Below, in pieces: positions 37,017 through 48,500 of a stretch of DNA of 64,000 nucleotides (positions are counted from its first letter, which is position 1; each line of letters begins with the position of its first letter). Both the position numbers and the translations under genes were made by a program. The DNA comes from Heracleum sosnowskyi (lineage: Eukaryota > Streptophyta > Magnoliopsida > Apiales > Apiaceae): the NCBI GenBank assembly GCA_030848705.1, contig CM061244.1:50013190-50077189 (forward strand), read 5' to 3'. Below the pieces are notes generated by a model. It worked only from the letters and a program-made list of their open reading frames with translations, did not search any database and was not told the origin of the DNA.

Positions 37017-38246
37017 TGTTAGATATGAATATCACTAGTAAACTAGACAGAGGGGGGTGAATGAATAGTTTGAATGTTTTTCCATTCTTGAAGATAAGAT
37101 CTGTATTAGATTGTGTATGTATGAGAATGCGGAAATAAAATAAACAGAACACACACAATCACTTTAATCTACTTTGTATAAAGTAAATCAAATACTACAG
37201 ATTCCAAAATTTCACAAGTGAAATTATGGCTTCTAAACAAGAACAGTGGTTTCTTGTTTTCTTACCGAGAAAAGAGTGCTTGATAAAATCTATGTGTATC
37301 TCTCTTACAGCTAACTATAGGGTGTGCACAATATATATTTGACCTATACAAACTGGTGCACACACCTATTTACACAGTTACCTCTAACTGTAACTCCAAC
37401 TTGTTTTTCCATAAGAGGTTAACTGTGTCAGGAAGGACCACTTGCTTTCTGTCATCCTTTCCCTTATCTATAGCTGCTTGTCTTTATTCTTTCTCTCCAA
37501 GTTTTGCTATAGATTTGCCATCTGTCTTTGGACCACTTAACCGTAACAGATGCTTCAATATTTGTCTCCATGAACTCTGATACTGTACCTTGATTTGTCT
37601 TGTTGTAAATCGCCTAAGTGTTGACATCGTGAACTCCCAGTATACTCCTTATCATGTGACTTGTCGACATAGAGCATTTCTGACTTAGCTATATGAGGAC
37701 TTTGATATATGAGTATTTTAGGAGTATGCGATATGGCATATTTCAGACTTCACGATATAGCCTTTGAGGACTTCACGATATAGCCTTTGAGGACTTCACG
37801 ATATAGCCTTTGAGGACTTCACGATATTGCCTTTGAGGACTTCACGATCTAGTACATTTCAGACTATGCGATCTCAGCACTTCACGATATGGACTTTGAG
37901 GACTTCACGACATAGTTCATTCTGACTTCACGATATAGGGACTTCGATAAATTTCTGCAACTTATTTCTTCATGGCCTTATTCACTTTTATCCTACTGCA
38001 TGAACAAACTGAACTTCTTCCAGGACAATTATTTCATGGCCTATATACATTCTAGGTGCAAGAAACTTACTAAGCTCATTATAACATTGAGCATACAGAA
38101 TAGAGCTAAGTACATGAAAACAAGACAAGTACAATAGGGACCTATACTATACCCCAGTGATGAAATTCACTAGGTCATGTAGAGTGACATAGTCACAAGG
38201 TGTAGGCTTGTTAATAGTGGTATTCAGACATGCCTTGAGCGTAACA
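37017..38246 (-). repeat. 5' LTR of Sire-B (1230 bp)
   Basis: TGTTAGATATG...GAGCGTAACA. It is about 48 bp longer than the 3' LTR, mostly from two extra copies of the 23-bp unit TTTGAGGACTTCACGATATAGCC. A TATA-like AAATATATATTG lies on the minus strand near 37328-37340. ACTTG follows at 38247, completing the target duplication. Confidence 0.93.
37740..37860. repeat. 23-bp tandem array in Sire-B 5' LTR
   Basis: About five head-to-tail units with the core GACTTCACGATATAGCC, each 23 bp; the 3' LTR has three at about 18712-18782. Further dispersed copies follow up to about 37940. Confidence 0.88.
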
Positions 38247-38963
38247 ACTTGCTACTAAAGCAACAGATCCAGTTTTCTTTTGGACCTTCTCAATTTCTTC
38301 ATCCTGCTCCATTTCCAGCTCATATGTTTTTAGGGTTCCATACAGCCTCTCAAGAGTAAAGTCCTTATACTCTTGAGTGTTTCTCAAGGAAACAGTCATA
38401 GGCTTCTACTCATTTGGCAAGGCTCTGAGAAATTTAAGATTTGAATCTTTAATTTGATACACTCTTTCATACAACTTCAATCCATTCAACAATTTTTGAA
38501 ATCTACTAAAAGTATCATTCAAAGATTCTCCACTCTTGAAGTGAAAGTGTTCATATTGTTGTATGAGGAGCTGCATCTTGTTTTCCCTTACCTGCGCAGT
38601 CCCTTCACAGATGGTTTGGACAGTGTCCCAAATCTCCTTTGTTGTAGAACAATTAATAACATTGTCAAACATGTCAGAATCAAGACCATTGTACAAAATA
38701 TTCATGGCCTTCTTATCTTTATGAACTGCAATGTGGTCCTCAGGAGTCCATTCTGAAGGTAACTTTGGAATGGTGCTTGGAGTTTCTGCAGGTGCTTGAG
38801 CTATTGAGGTGTTTGGCTTCATTGGTACATGAAGGCCATGATCTATGCACTCTACATATCCTTCATCCATGGACATTAGATGTAGACGCATTTTTACTTT
38901 CCAGTGAAAATAATTTTCTCTATCAAGAACTGGTATTTTGACTCCATAATCCTTCTGACCCAT
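38247..38963 (-). pseudogene. gag of Sire-A, N-terminal part
   Basis: The start at 38963 (MGQKDYGVKIPVLDRENY) lies just downstream of the primer binding site. The sequence has the layout of the copia Gag UBN2/DUF4219-type domain, with the motifs NYFHWKVKMRLHL, TKEIWDTVQTICEGT and LKFLRALPNE. A single in-frame TAG (38406) interrupts it, after which the same frame continues (YKDFTLERLYGTLKTYELEM) until Sire-B cuts it at 38252. The rest of gag is at 16229-17981. Confidence 0.8.
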
Positions 38964-39010
38964 GATTCAGATGTCTTTTGATCTTTAAACTTCTTGTGTG
39001 TTAGAAGCTT

Positions 39011-39022
39011 GCTCTGATACCA
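39011..39022 (-). promoter_or_regulatory. Primer binding site of Sire-A
   Basis: The minus strand reads TGGTATCAGAGC, an exact match to the usual initiator-tRNA-Met primer site, two bases from the LTR. Confidence 0.9.
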
Positions 39023-39024
39023 AT

Positions 39025-40139
39025 TGTTATTCCCAAACAATGAATTAAGATTGTAGAAGGGGGGGGGGTTGAATACAATATTTAAAATTTCTTTAGTTCT
39101 TAACAGTAAATATAAGAAAGTAAAATCAAGACCAGAAAAACAAACAAGATAAAATCACAAGAATTAAAAATTCAGGTGGATTGTTTTATCCACCTGAGAG
39201 ATTTTTATTTGAAGAAATTTCTGTGATGTTTATGAATAAACACACCGCTGCAAACACACAATTCTAGCTTCAGCAATTTACAAAGGATATTGCTTTATGC
39301 TCTCTAAATTGCCTAATTGATTTCTTACTTTAGAATTATGCTCCACTTGGTTATATATCCCAAGTTTACAAGATATTTTGAACAATCAATAATACAAAAA
39401 GTAAATCTGTTCAAGATCCTTGTTTCTTCATTCTGAGTAGTGGTCCATGTGTTGGTATCTTGCCTTTCTTGGCTGATTGCCTTTTATAGAAATGCTACTT
39501 TTTGACCATACAAACAGAATGCTACTTTCTTCCCTTGAGTTTCCAGAATTACTGGTTTCCATGCTTTATGTAGTCTGTCAACCCACGTGCACTGTCTGAC
39601 TTGTCCCTTTCACAAGGTGTGTATCCGTAGAAGCCATTTGAGTTGTATCCGTTGAGAGTATCTTTATCACATCCGTAGACAGCTAGTACTCCTATCCATA
39701 GACAATACATTTGTCCACATCCGTAGAAGGCTAATGTTGCTATCCGTTGACAGTCAATTTCACTTATGTAAAATTACAGGGCATAAACTATTTACAATTA
39801 GCCTCCCTATTCTACATATCTATTAATAGTCAACATGACTTATTCAGCCTAAAAATTAATACTTCAACTTCAACATCAGGATTCCAAATCAGGAATACAC
39901 ATCAGGATTGTACATCAGGATTGCATATCAGGAATGTTCATCATGATTGTTCTTCAGGATTGCATCTCAGGATTGTACATCAGGATTACACAAGCATGTT
40001 ACATTGAGTCTTATCCGTAGATAAGCTTCCCATCTACGGATACTGCAAAAGCCTGCTATCCGTTGATGGCTACATTTTACTTATACAATTTTTACTAAGT
40101 TAATTTAGTTATCATCAAGAAACAACATAGTTATTAACA
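39025..40139 (-). repeat. 5' LTR of Sire-A (about 1115 bp)
   Basis: It starts TGTTATTCCC next to the primer site; the right end was placed at TTATTAACA because it gives TG...CA termini and a length near the related LTRs, so that end is provisional. It contains the poly-G box (10 G, 39059-39068) and a TATA-like GGATATATAA on the minus strand near 39350. About nine TCCGTAGA/TCCGTTGA motifs lie between 39625 and 40075. A second reiteration (CAGGATTG.. CATCAGGA) lies at 39885-39990. Confidence 0.75.
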
Positions 40140-40621
40140 TCCATTCTATTTCCAAAGCCAAATATGATTCTCACATTGGAGGTGCCGCCGGGTCCAAACC
40201 CCCTCCGGTGTTGTTTTGCAGACTCCCGCCAATAGCTACACCGTAAACCGGCATGAGAACGACGAGTAAAGGCTGGAACGGAGTCCGGAATTATCAAGAT
40301 AGTTTGTCAACCATCGTATGTTAGGGATCAGCTATTATATATGAACTAGATTAAAGTGAAATGAGCGAAGAAGATAAAGTATTTATTGATAGGTTCCGTA
40401 TACGGGTAAGATAAGTTGAAAATGATGATTAAATAGTTTATCACTTTTTTAAAATTTAGAATTTTGCCTTTTTTGAAAATTTAATTTTCTATTATTTAAA
40501 TTATTTACTTAATATCAATATATATAAGTGAGCCTTGACGACCAATACCAAGCTGTACCAAATAACTACTTTACACTGATTATACATAAGAGCATCATTG
40601 TTAGAGACACATTTGATTATA
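40140..40621. other. Old flanking DNA with a coding-like scrap
   Basis: A GC-rich patch (about 40170-40290) in AT-rich DNA reads on the minus strand as 39 codons containing VLMPVYGVAIGGSL and ending DPAAPPM plus TGA (40171-40173). It is preceded in frame by TGA TAA and no AG splice acceptor is seen, so it is not a usable exon as it stands. It could be a gene fragment; I do not recognise the gene. The remainder shows nothing. Confidence 0.35.
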
Positions 40622-41157
40622 TCTATACTATTATATAATAGTCAAAACATTGAAAGTTTTGGTTTTCAATTTTTGGTCATTTATTCTATTTAATCTATAT
40701 ATACTATTATCTAATAGCCAAAACATTGAAAATTTTGATTTTGAATTTTTGATCATTTATCTTAATTAAAAATAGTAAAATAATATAATTATAGTAACTG
40801 ATCAATTGTTTTCTAAAGAGTTAATTACAATAAAAACCAACGAACTCTTACTCTCTTTTTTTAACTTTAACCTTTGAACAATTATTTTGGTGGAATAAAC
40901 CAACCAATTTCAAACAAACCTGCTAATTATTAATTAAAGTTACTTTTTCTTTGAAACCATGAACTTGAGTTACCTAGCACTAGTGATTGTGTAGTTATGG
41001 GCTGGACATTTCAACAAATGTGAATTTTACCTTATTTATATTTTAAGTTTTTCAATAAATATTTTTATTGAGAAAAGTTATTGGTAAAAAAAAAATTATG
41101 AAACAAAAATCACCCGGAATATATTTAATCAAATGCATGTTTCAAATTTATACTGTA
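40622..41157 (+). mobile_element. Helitron 5' end(s), plus orientation, 3' end not found
   Basis: TCTATACTATTATATAATAG begins at 40622 after an A, and a second similar terminus starts at 40694; both are followed by the shared TCAAAACATTGAAA / CCAAAACATTGAAA. These match the 5' ends of the neighbouring minus-strand Helitrons. No plus-strand 3' hairpin plus CTRR follows, so the element is truncated or fused to the next one. Confidence 0.5.
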
Positions 41158-42025
41158 CTAGTTTAAAACTCGTGCGATGCACGGATTATTATTAATAATT
41201 ATTATTTTTATTATTTATGTTTTAATATTCTTTTAATCTGCATTTGCTAAAAAAAATAAGTATGCGTGTTAAATTTTTTTAAATAATTAAAAGTATTAAA
41301 ATAGATTTTAAAATAAATTAATAACTGTTTGACCGTGATATTTTTGGAAAAGGAGGGGTCTTAGTAAGGAAAATAGAAAAAGTAACATGTTTTAGCTGAA
41401 AAGGTAAGTGTCCGTAATTAAAAGTATTTAAATAGGCTTCACAATAAATAAGTAAGGATTTGTCCGGAATATTTTTTAAAAATGAGGGTTTAGTAAAGAA
41501 AAATTAGAAAGAGTAACATGTTTTAGTTGAAAAATGTAATTGCCCATGATTTTTTTAGAAAAAGAGAAGATTTTGTTAGAAAAGATAATGTATTTTAGCT
41601 AAAAATGTAGGTGGTTATAAAAATGTTATTATTTAATAATAAATTTTTTAGAAAATGAAAAAATAGAAAAAGTAACATAATTAAAAGTATTAAAATAAAT
41701 TTTAAAATAAATAAGTAAGGATTTGCCCGTGATATTTTTGGAAAATGAAGGATTTTAGTAAGAAAAAATAGAAAGAGTAGCATGTTTTTGTTAAAAAAGA
41801 TAATCGCTCGTGTTTTTTTTAGAAAAAGAGAGGATTTTGTAAGAAAAATAAAATAAAAAAAGGTAATGTATTTTAGCTGAAAAGGTAGTTGATTATAAAT
41901 AATATTATTATTTAGTGATAGTTTTAAAAAAAATAATAAGTAAGGGTAATTAAATAAAATCACTAAGTACCGACCGTCCGTCTATCCGACTACCAAACTT
42001 TTAATGTTCCGTCTTTAATAATATA
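41158..42025 (-). mobile_element. Non-autonomous Helitron, minus orientation
   Basis: The 3' terminus CTAG is at 41158-41161 with flanking T (minus sense). It is preceded by the near-palindrome CCGTGCATCGCACGAG. The 5' side at about 42025 has TATATTATTAAAGACGG, a slightly shortened version of the family's 5' end. AT-rich and non-coding; open frames here are chance. Confidence 0.6.
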
Positions 42026-42661
42026 GCTTAAAACCCGTACGATGCACGAGTTATTTTTAATAATTGTTAATTTTATTATTTATATTTTATATTTTATTAA
42101 TTGCATTTATTAAAAAAAAATAAGTAGGCGTGTTAAACATTTTAAAATAATTAAAAGTATTAAAATGAATTTTAAAATAAATAAGTAACGGTTTGTCCGT
42201 GATATTTTGGAAAAAAATGGGTTTTTGTAATAAAAATAGAAAGTAACGTGTTTTCGTTGAATTTTAAAATATAAAAGTAATGATTTTCCTGTCATATTTT
42301 TGAAAAAAGAGGGGGTTTAGTAAGAAAAATAGAAAATGTGACATGTTTTAGTTGAAAAATGTAATTGTCAAATAAAAGTATTAAAATAGATTTTAAAATA
42401 AATATGTAAGGGTTTTCTCGTGATATATTTGAAAAATGAAGGATTTTAGCAAAGGAAATAGAAAAAGTAACATGTTTTAGCTGAAAAGGAAATTGCCCCT
42501 GATTTTTTAAGAAAAAAATGGTAATATAATTTAATTGAAAGAATAACTGATTATAATAATTAAATAAACAATTAAATAAGACAAACATCGTATCAAAAAA
42601 CAGGTACAAAAAAGTAGGTACCAAAACTTTCAATGTTTCGTCTTTGATAATATAGTATAGA
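42026..42661 (-). mobile_element. Non-autonomous Helitron, minus orientation, abutting its neighbour
   Basis: The 5' terminus TCTATACTATATTATC is at 42661 (host A at 42662, minus sense). The 3' hairpin region CTCGTGCATCGTACGGGTTTTAAG is at about 42025-42050, directly against the 5' end of the preceding Helitron. The body resembles that of the neighbour (repeats of AAGTAACATGTTTTAG and CGTGATATTTTTGGAAAA). Confidence 0.6.
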
Positions 42662-43209
42662 TAGATATATATTCATAATATTAGTATTTTATGCTACTAA
42701 ATGGAATAGTCCGTGATATTTTTGAGGTTTTAGTTAAGAGAAATATTAGTTAGAAAATATAAAAAAATACGTTTTGGAAAAAAAGCTAATCGGTTAGTTA
42801 TTAATAATTATAATATTATTATTTTATTTTATTAAATAGAACTATTCGTGATATTTTTGGAAAATTAGAGGTTTTATTTAGGAAAAATAGAAAAATAGAA
42901 ATTTTAGTTAGAAAATATAAAAAAGAATATACACTTTGCCTAAAAATTGTAACGAGTTATTTATTAGCAATTATAACCTTATTATGTTATTTTATTAAAT
43001 GAAACTATCTGTTATATTTTTGGAAAATGAGATGTTTTACTTAGGAAAAATATAAAAGATATTCTATATACTAATTTTAATATTTTATCTAACGGTTCTC
43101 AATGATTTGATCAAAAATATCTAACGGCTATGAATGGAGTGACCAGACTACAAAAACTTTCGTGAGCATAATACAAAACTTTCAATGTTTCATCTTTAAT
43201 ATAATAGTA
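42662..43209 (-). mobile_element. Helitron 5' fragment
   Basis: The minus strand begins TACTATTATATTAAAGATG near 43206 and shares the body and the phrase AACGGCTATGAATGGAGTGACC with 57220-57245. No 3' hairpin is seen before 42662, so it is partial. Confidence 0.5.
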
Positions 43210-44508
43210 CTAGTCTATAACCTGTGCGATGCACGGATTGTTTAATAATTGTTAACTTATTAATTGTTTTTGCGTATAATAATTTTATTATTAGTTGAAT
43301 ATTAAATGAATTTGTTAAAAAACTAAGTATGTCTCTAAATATATTTTTATTAAAATTTATTATTATAAGAATAAGATATGTTAAAAATAATAAATAGGAC
43401 TATTTAAATAATTTTTTAAAATAATTAGGACTACTTTTAAAATAATTAGAGTAAATTATGATAATTAATTATAATATATTATACTAATTAAAAATAATAT
43501 ACTTTATTAGTATATTATTTTAATTGATGTGTAATAGTTATGCTTAAATAAATATATTTAGATATATACTAAAATATTTTTAAATAAATAATCCCGTAAA
43601 TTGCTCCAAGTATATTGATTTAAAAAGTATAAGTTCATCACACGATCGAAATAAATAGGTTTAAGAGATGCGTTCTAATTAGCATAATTATTTTTTGTAT
43701 ATATAAATATGTTAACTATTTAATGAACAAATTAAAGAACGACTAACCAAACTACTAATAAAACTTTTTTTTTTTGCAAGTGTTACTTTTAAATATTTTA
43801 TTACTTAATTTTTTATTTTTTATTTTTGTTAGTTATATATAGGATACAGTTGATCTATTATATATTAAAAAAGGTATAATACTACATATTTAATGAAATT
43901 TTCTTTATTTATATTTCTAAAATTAATATTATAAATAATAATTTTACTATATTGTTTTATTTGCTTTTATTTTTTTGATTATTAATTTATGCATTCATTT
44001 GTTATATTAAATTGTTAAAAAAGTTATAATGAATGTTTATTTGACTCGACATGATTTAATAATTTATAGAACTGTTCTTGTATAATTTTCAGCGTGTAGT
44101 GTCACATTTGAGGTAACTGATAAGTATATATATGTCGTTTATGATAATTGCAGAAAATGAGAAATTTTAGTTAGAAAATATAAAAATATATACACTTTGG
44201 CTAATAAAGGTGATCAGTTAATTATTAGTTTTTATAATATTAGTATTTTATGTTACTAAATGGAATAGCCCGTGATATTTTTGAGATTTAATTAGAAGAA
44301 ATATTAGTTAGAAAATATAAAAAAGAATATACACTTTGGTAAAAAAAGTTAATCAGATAGTTATTAGTAATTATAATATTATTATTTTATTTTATTAAAT
44401 AGAACTGTCCGTGATATTTTTGGAAAATGAGATGTTTTAGTTATGAAAAATAAAAAAGTAGAAATTTTAGTTATAAAAAAGAATATACGCTTTGGCTAAT
44501 AAAGGTAA
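43210..44508 (-). mobile_element. Helitron 3' part, minus orientation
   Basis: CTAG at 43210-43213 with flanking T (minus sense) follows the hairpin-like CCGTGCATCGCACAGG. The 5' end was not found before the next Helitron end at 44509. AT-rich and non-coding. Confidence 0.5.
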
Positions 44509-44876
44509 CTAGCATGAAAACCCGTGCAAGACACGGGTCACTATCTAGCATAATTGTTTTAACTTCTAAGTAGTTTAGTGTTTATTATAATTTATAGATC
44601 GTTTGACAGACGTCTCATTGTGGGTACAAAAGTTGGATTTAATCTCCGTAGTGAGATAATTAGCGTTGAATTGTATCCTTGGTTGATGTGTTTTTGAGTT
44701 AAGAAATAAGTAAATTCGATATTTATGATATTTGTTATGTGTAAGATCTATGTCAAAATATGATTATCTTACATACAAGATATTAACCTGCACAATTTTA
44801 CTAATTTAGCTCATTGAGCGAATGATACATTTTCTTGTTTGTGAAATGTAATTTGCATCGTAGTTATTTTATATAT

Positions 44877-45478
44877 TGTTGCCCAGTAAATAACAATTGT
44901 AGAAGGGGGTTGAATACAATTGTATAAGATTCTCGATTTTATATAACACAAATATGAAAGATCAATAACAATAACAATAACAGCTTTATTAACTTTGATA
45001 TAAAACTGTTACAAACTCTCTTAAGAAATTCTGATGTTCTTAAGAGCTGCTAGCTTACAAAAAACTCTCTCAAGAAATTCTGTTCTTAAGAGCTTCTCTC
45101 CGATTATGTTCTCTCTCGAATGAATTACATAAATCGAAACCAAGACTGTGTTTATATAGTGCACACAGCTTCTCTATCAATAACAAGATAAGTCCTAATC
45201 ATAACAAAGATAGAAACATATCTTTAATCGATAGCTGCATTCTACAAACCAGGAACAAACTTCCATGTTTATCTAGACTCCAAATATAACTCGAAGTAGG
45301 AATCCTGATCAGCTTCAAGTTCTGATGATCAATCCTGATCATAGTCTGAGTAGGAATCCTGATGATCAATAAGATACTGACGCTTGATCAAATACTGATG
45401 ACCATGCAATACTGATGACGTCAGCAATCCTGATCAGTTGAGTCTAGCTTCTGACGATCATTGAATTCTGATCTAACA
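44877..45478 (-). repeat. 3' LTR of Sire-C (602 bp)
   Basis: TGTTGCCCAG...TGATCTAACA. A TATA box (CTATATAAA, minus strand) lies at 45151-45159. Repeated ATCCTGAT/ATACTGAT motifs lie at 45300-45475. A 5-G box at 44905-44909 corresponds to the LTR 3' end. Confidence 0.97.
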
Positions 45479-45490
45479 ATCTCCCCCAAT
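45479..45490 (-). promoter_or_regulatory. Polypurine tract of Sire-C
   Basis: The minus strand reads ATTGGGGGAGAT, immediately next to the 3' LTR. Confidence 0.9.
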
Positions 45491-45587
45491 CTCATACTTT
45501 GTGAAATAAAGTATAGATTTCAAATATTCAATGATGTCAAAAACATGTATCAAAATGTACGAGTATCTTCAGAAACAACTTATCTGT

Positions 45588-48500
45588 TTAAGCTTTTTGA
45601 TAGAACAGATTCATCTTCAAGAAGTTGGATAATAAACTTTCTTCTTTTTCTTCAAGAATTTGAATCAGTCTTTCCTTAAGATTTCTGAGTTCTTCATCTT
45701 CCTCATTAATCTGGTAGATAGCTGCTCTGAGATTCTGTATGGAGTTTCTCTGTAGACTGTGCTCTTCAAGCAAAAGATAAGCAATTTCCTTCCCATCAGG
45801 ATTGAGAGAAAGATGAGTCATGCCAAAATTTACTTCTTTAACAGCAGTACCCCTTTGCATTTCCACATCCTGACCTCTTTGATTTAAGTACATGGGAGTA
45901 TAATTACCATTGAAATTACTGTTTCCATCCAGTCTTCTTCTTATAGTTGACAAAATCATGTCAGCCCATACTTTGTACACTTGGTTCTTCCATCTTAACA
46001 GATAGTGAACATATTTCAGTTCCTGTGTAGTTTTCATCAGCAGATCTTGAATAGATAGAATCTTCACACTACCATCTTTCATGAAGTACAGAAGCTTTTC
46101 TTTCTTTTCAAAACCATCATGACAATCTATAACTATATCAACAGCTAATAAATTGTTCAGGTTTTCAGAAGTTAAAGTACCTCCAATTTCTGTCAAGGAG
46201 TAAGGATCAACATATGACATATTCAGATATTCACCATCTCTGTGTCCAATACCTCCTCTTGAATTACTTGACAGTTGCTTCAGATTTGAAAACATCTTTA
46301 ACCAGAGTGTTTTTGATCTAGCCATATCAGACAAATCAACAACACTTGAAGCGCTTGTAATAATTCCACCAGACTGAAAATTGATAGGTGTATCACAACT
46401 TAATGTGCTAATATGTTTCCACTTCTTGTATTTCTCCTTTTCATGAGCGTAGCTTCTTTCAAGTAAAGATTCTTGCCTGCTTGTATTTCTCCATTGTCTT
46501 TCATTTGAAACTTTAAGCCTTTGTAGATAGAGATTGAAATCTTCATTTGTTCTTCTTGTAATATCTCTTCTTCTGGCTTGTTCTTCTTCATCTACTTCTT
46601 TGTTGTGACAATCAACAACAGTAGATAAGATTATCAAATCAACCTCTTGCAGAATTTCAGATTCGTCAGGATCTTGAATATTGTCAGGATTAGAATCTTC
46701 AATTTGATTTGTATTGCTGAGAGTTGATTTACTTGATTTTCTTCTCAATTCAGGTTCTTCTTCAACAATTCCATCATCACCAAAAGTAGATCTGTCAGGA
46801 ACTACTAGAGTTTGAATAGGTTCAGGAATTTCTTCAATTCTTAACCCTCTAGACCTTGTCTGTCTAGGTACTGTTTGAGTTGAAGAACCTCTTTTACTTC
46901 TTCTAGCACCTCTCCTACCTCTGCTTCCTCTACCTCTAGCAGGAGCAGTATAGCTTTCCATTGTCTCTCTTTGTAGTCTCAAGAATTCTTCATGTGAGAG
47001 ATCTGGATATTCTTCACTTGCTGTAGAGAGTGCTTTTCTTGCATATAATTGTTGAACTCTTTTATCAGTGTGATATAGAGTAACAATTCTGCCGTCTTTT
47101 GTAGAAAACTTCTGGAATAAATTTGATGCATCTTCAGGATTATCAATAATCACATCTTCATCACCTTCAGGAATTGTAGCAAGAATGTGTCCATGACCAG
47201 GTGTCAGGATTTGATCTTCCGTCAGGATCTGAGATTGCACCAATGTTCTTACTGTCTTAACTCCAGAATCAGAAACATGAGTTGACCGCGTAGTTTGACT
47301 TTGAGAAGTTTGAATTGTAGACTTCAAAACCGCAGTATCAGAGGTTTCTCCTTGTATCGCTTTGTCACCACCATCATCTCCAGTATCATCATCATTATTT
47401 CTTAATACTAGATCAGGTGTACATTTTGTCTGAATAACCTTCTCCCCCTTTTTGACATCAGGATTTGACAATAATTGCAAAATTAAGGAAAGAGAGGCTT
47501 GAATTTCAGTTACCTTAGTATCCAGAGAATCAATTCTTTGATTGATGGAGGTTTGTTCTGAAACAACAGATTTCACTTGGGATTCCACTACCCTCAGTTG
47601 GAAAGTAGTAGGCACCTTTGTAAAATTATTAATGATATCAGTCCTCACTTTGTCAGTTGAACCCTTGATAGAATCAATCTCACTTTTCAGACTTTTGGAT
47701 AACAAAGTTGTAGCCTTCAGATGATTCTTCAAGTCTTGATTCTCTATAGACTTCACTGCATTATAGGCATGTTCAATAGCAGAAGAAAAACTGATAGATT
47801 CATCAGATTGGTGCCATGAATTGTTCCATTCATTCTGTCTAAATGCCTCTGCAGGATCAAAGGAAGGAGTAGAAAAATCTTGTCTCTGATCTTTCCCAGT
47901 GAAAGCATTGCTAGCCATATATGTACTTGATGAACCAAAATTAGTTCCAAGACTAATCTTGAGTGCTGTAGCAAGCTGTTCCTTCTCTTTTCTATTCTCA
48001 TTATCATCATCACTATCATCAGCAGAATTATCATCATCATAACCATGAGATATATCAGGATCAGGAATTGCAATACCTTTCAGTTTATCCTGTGATTCTG
48101 AGATAGGATGATCCATTGGTCTTGAACGAAGTGGCTATATCAAAATAGGTTCATTATCAGGAGCACCACTAGCGTTAGGATGAACATCGTCAGGATTTGA
48201 TATGCTTGCATCAGTATTTGCTACCAATGGTTCTTGTGGAGCTTGAGGTTCAGAAGCTGCTTCAACACTTTGAGCTAAAGGTTCTTGTGTGCTTCCCTCA
48301 TGGACAATGTTCTCGACCAATCTTTCAACAGAAGCTGTAGCTTTGCCTGCATCTTCACTTTGAGAAGATGGTTCTTGTGTAGCTGGAATGTTGATGTCTT
48401 CATTCTCCCTTTGAGAAAATGGTTCTTGTGTGACCATTCCACTAGCTAAGCCTTCACCCAAACTTTGATTGAGTGGTTCTTGTGTGGCAGGATCAACAGT

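Larger units (their letters stand above)
17987..38246 (-). mobile_element. Sire-B: complete but decayed Sirevirus-type element with two nested insertions
   Basis: Both LTRs are present (17987-19168 and 37017-38246), with perfect ACTTG target duplications (17982-17986 and 38247-38251). The internal order on the minus strand is primer binding site, gag, pol, motif-rich spacer, third ORF, polypurine tract. Without insertions G and H it would be about 13.9 kb. The LTRs differ at roughly 2-3% of positions by eye and in the number of a 23-bp tandem unit. It is therefore older than Sire-C but younger than its host Sire-A. gag, pol and the third ORF are all broken. Confidence 0.92.
7338..40139 (-). 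mobile_element. Sire-A: old Sirevirus-type copia element, multiply interrupted
   Basis: Reading the minus strand from the right: 5' LTR (39025-40139), tRNA-Met primer binding site, gag, pol and third ORF; the 3' LTR is outside the window. Removing insertions B and F with their duplications leaves about 11.4 kb. gag, pol and the third ORF all carry nonsense codons, and gag and the third ORF also frameshifts, so it is non-autonomous today. Three elements have landed in it (D in the third ORF, F in pol, B in gag), making it the oldest layer of this nest. The family motif TCCGTAGA/TCAACGGAT is scattered through LTR, gag, pol hinge, spacer and third ORF. Confidence 0.85.

Noticed and set aside
37740..37860. 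Regular 23-bp repeats resembling a CRISPR array
   Set aside because: Units are directly head to tail with no unique spacers, lie in an LTR, and the genome is a plant.
40115..40297. 60-codon minus-strand frame (IIPDSVPAFTRRSHAG..) as the coding frame
   Set aside because: It runs through the Sire-A LTR end; an alternative frame in the same patch looks more protein-like, and neither is a complete gene.
41595..42633. Leu/Phe/Ile-rich minus-strand frames that look like membrane proteins
   Set aside because: They are translations of AT-rich Helitron bodies, and similar nonsense appears in each related copy.
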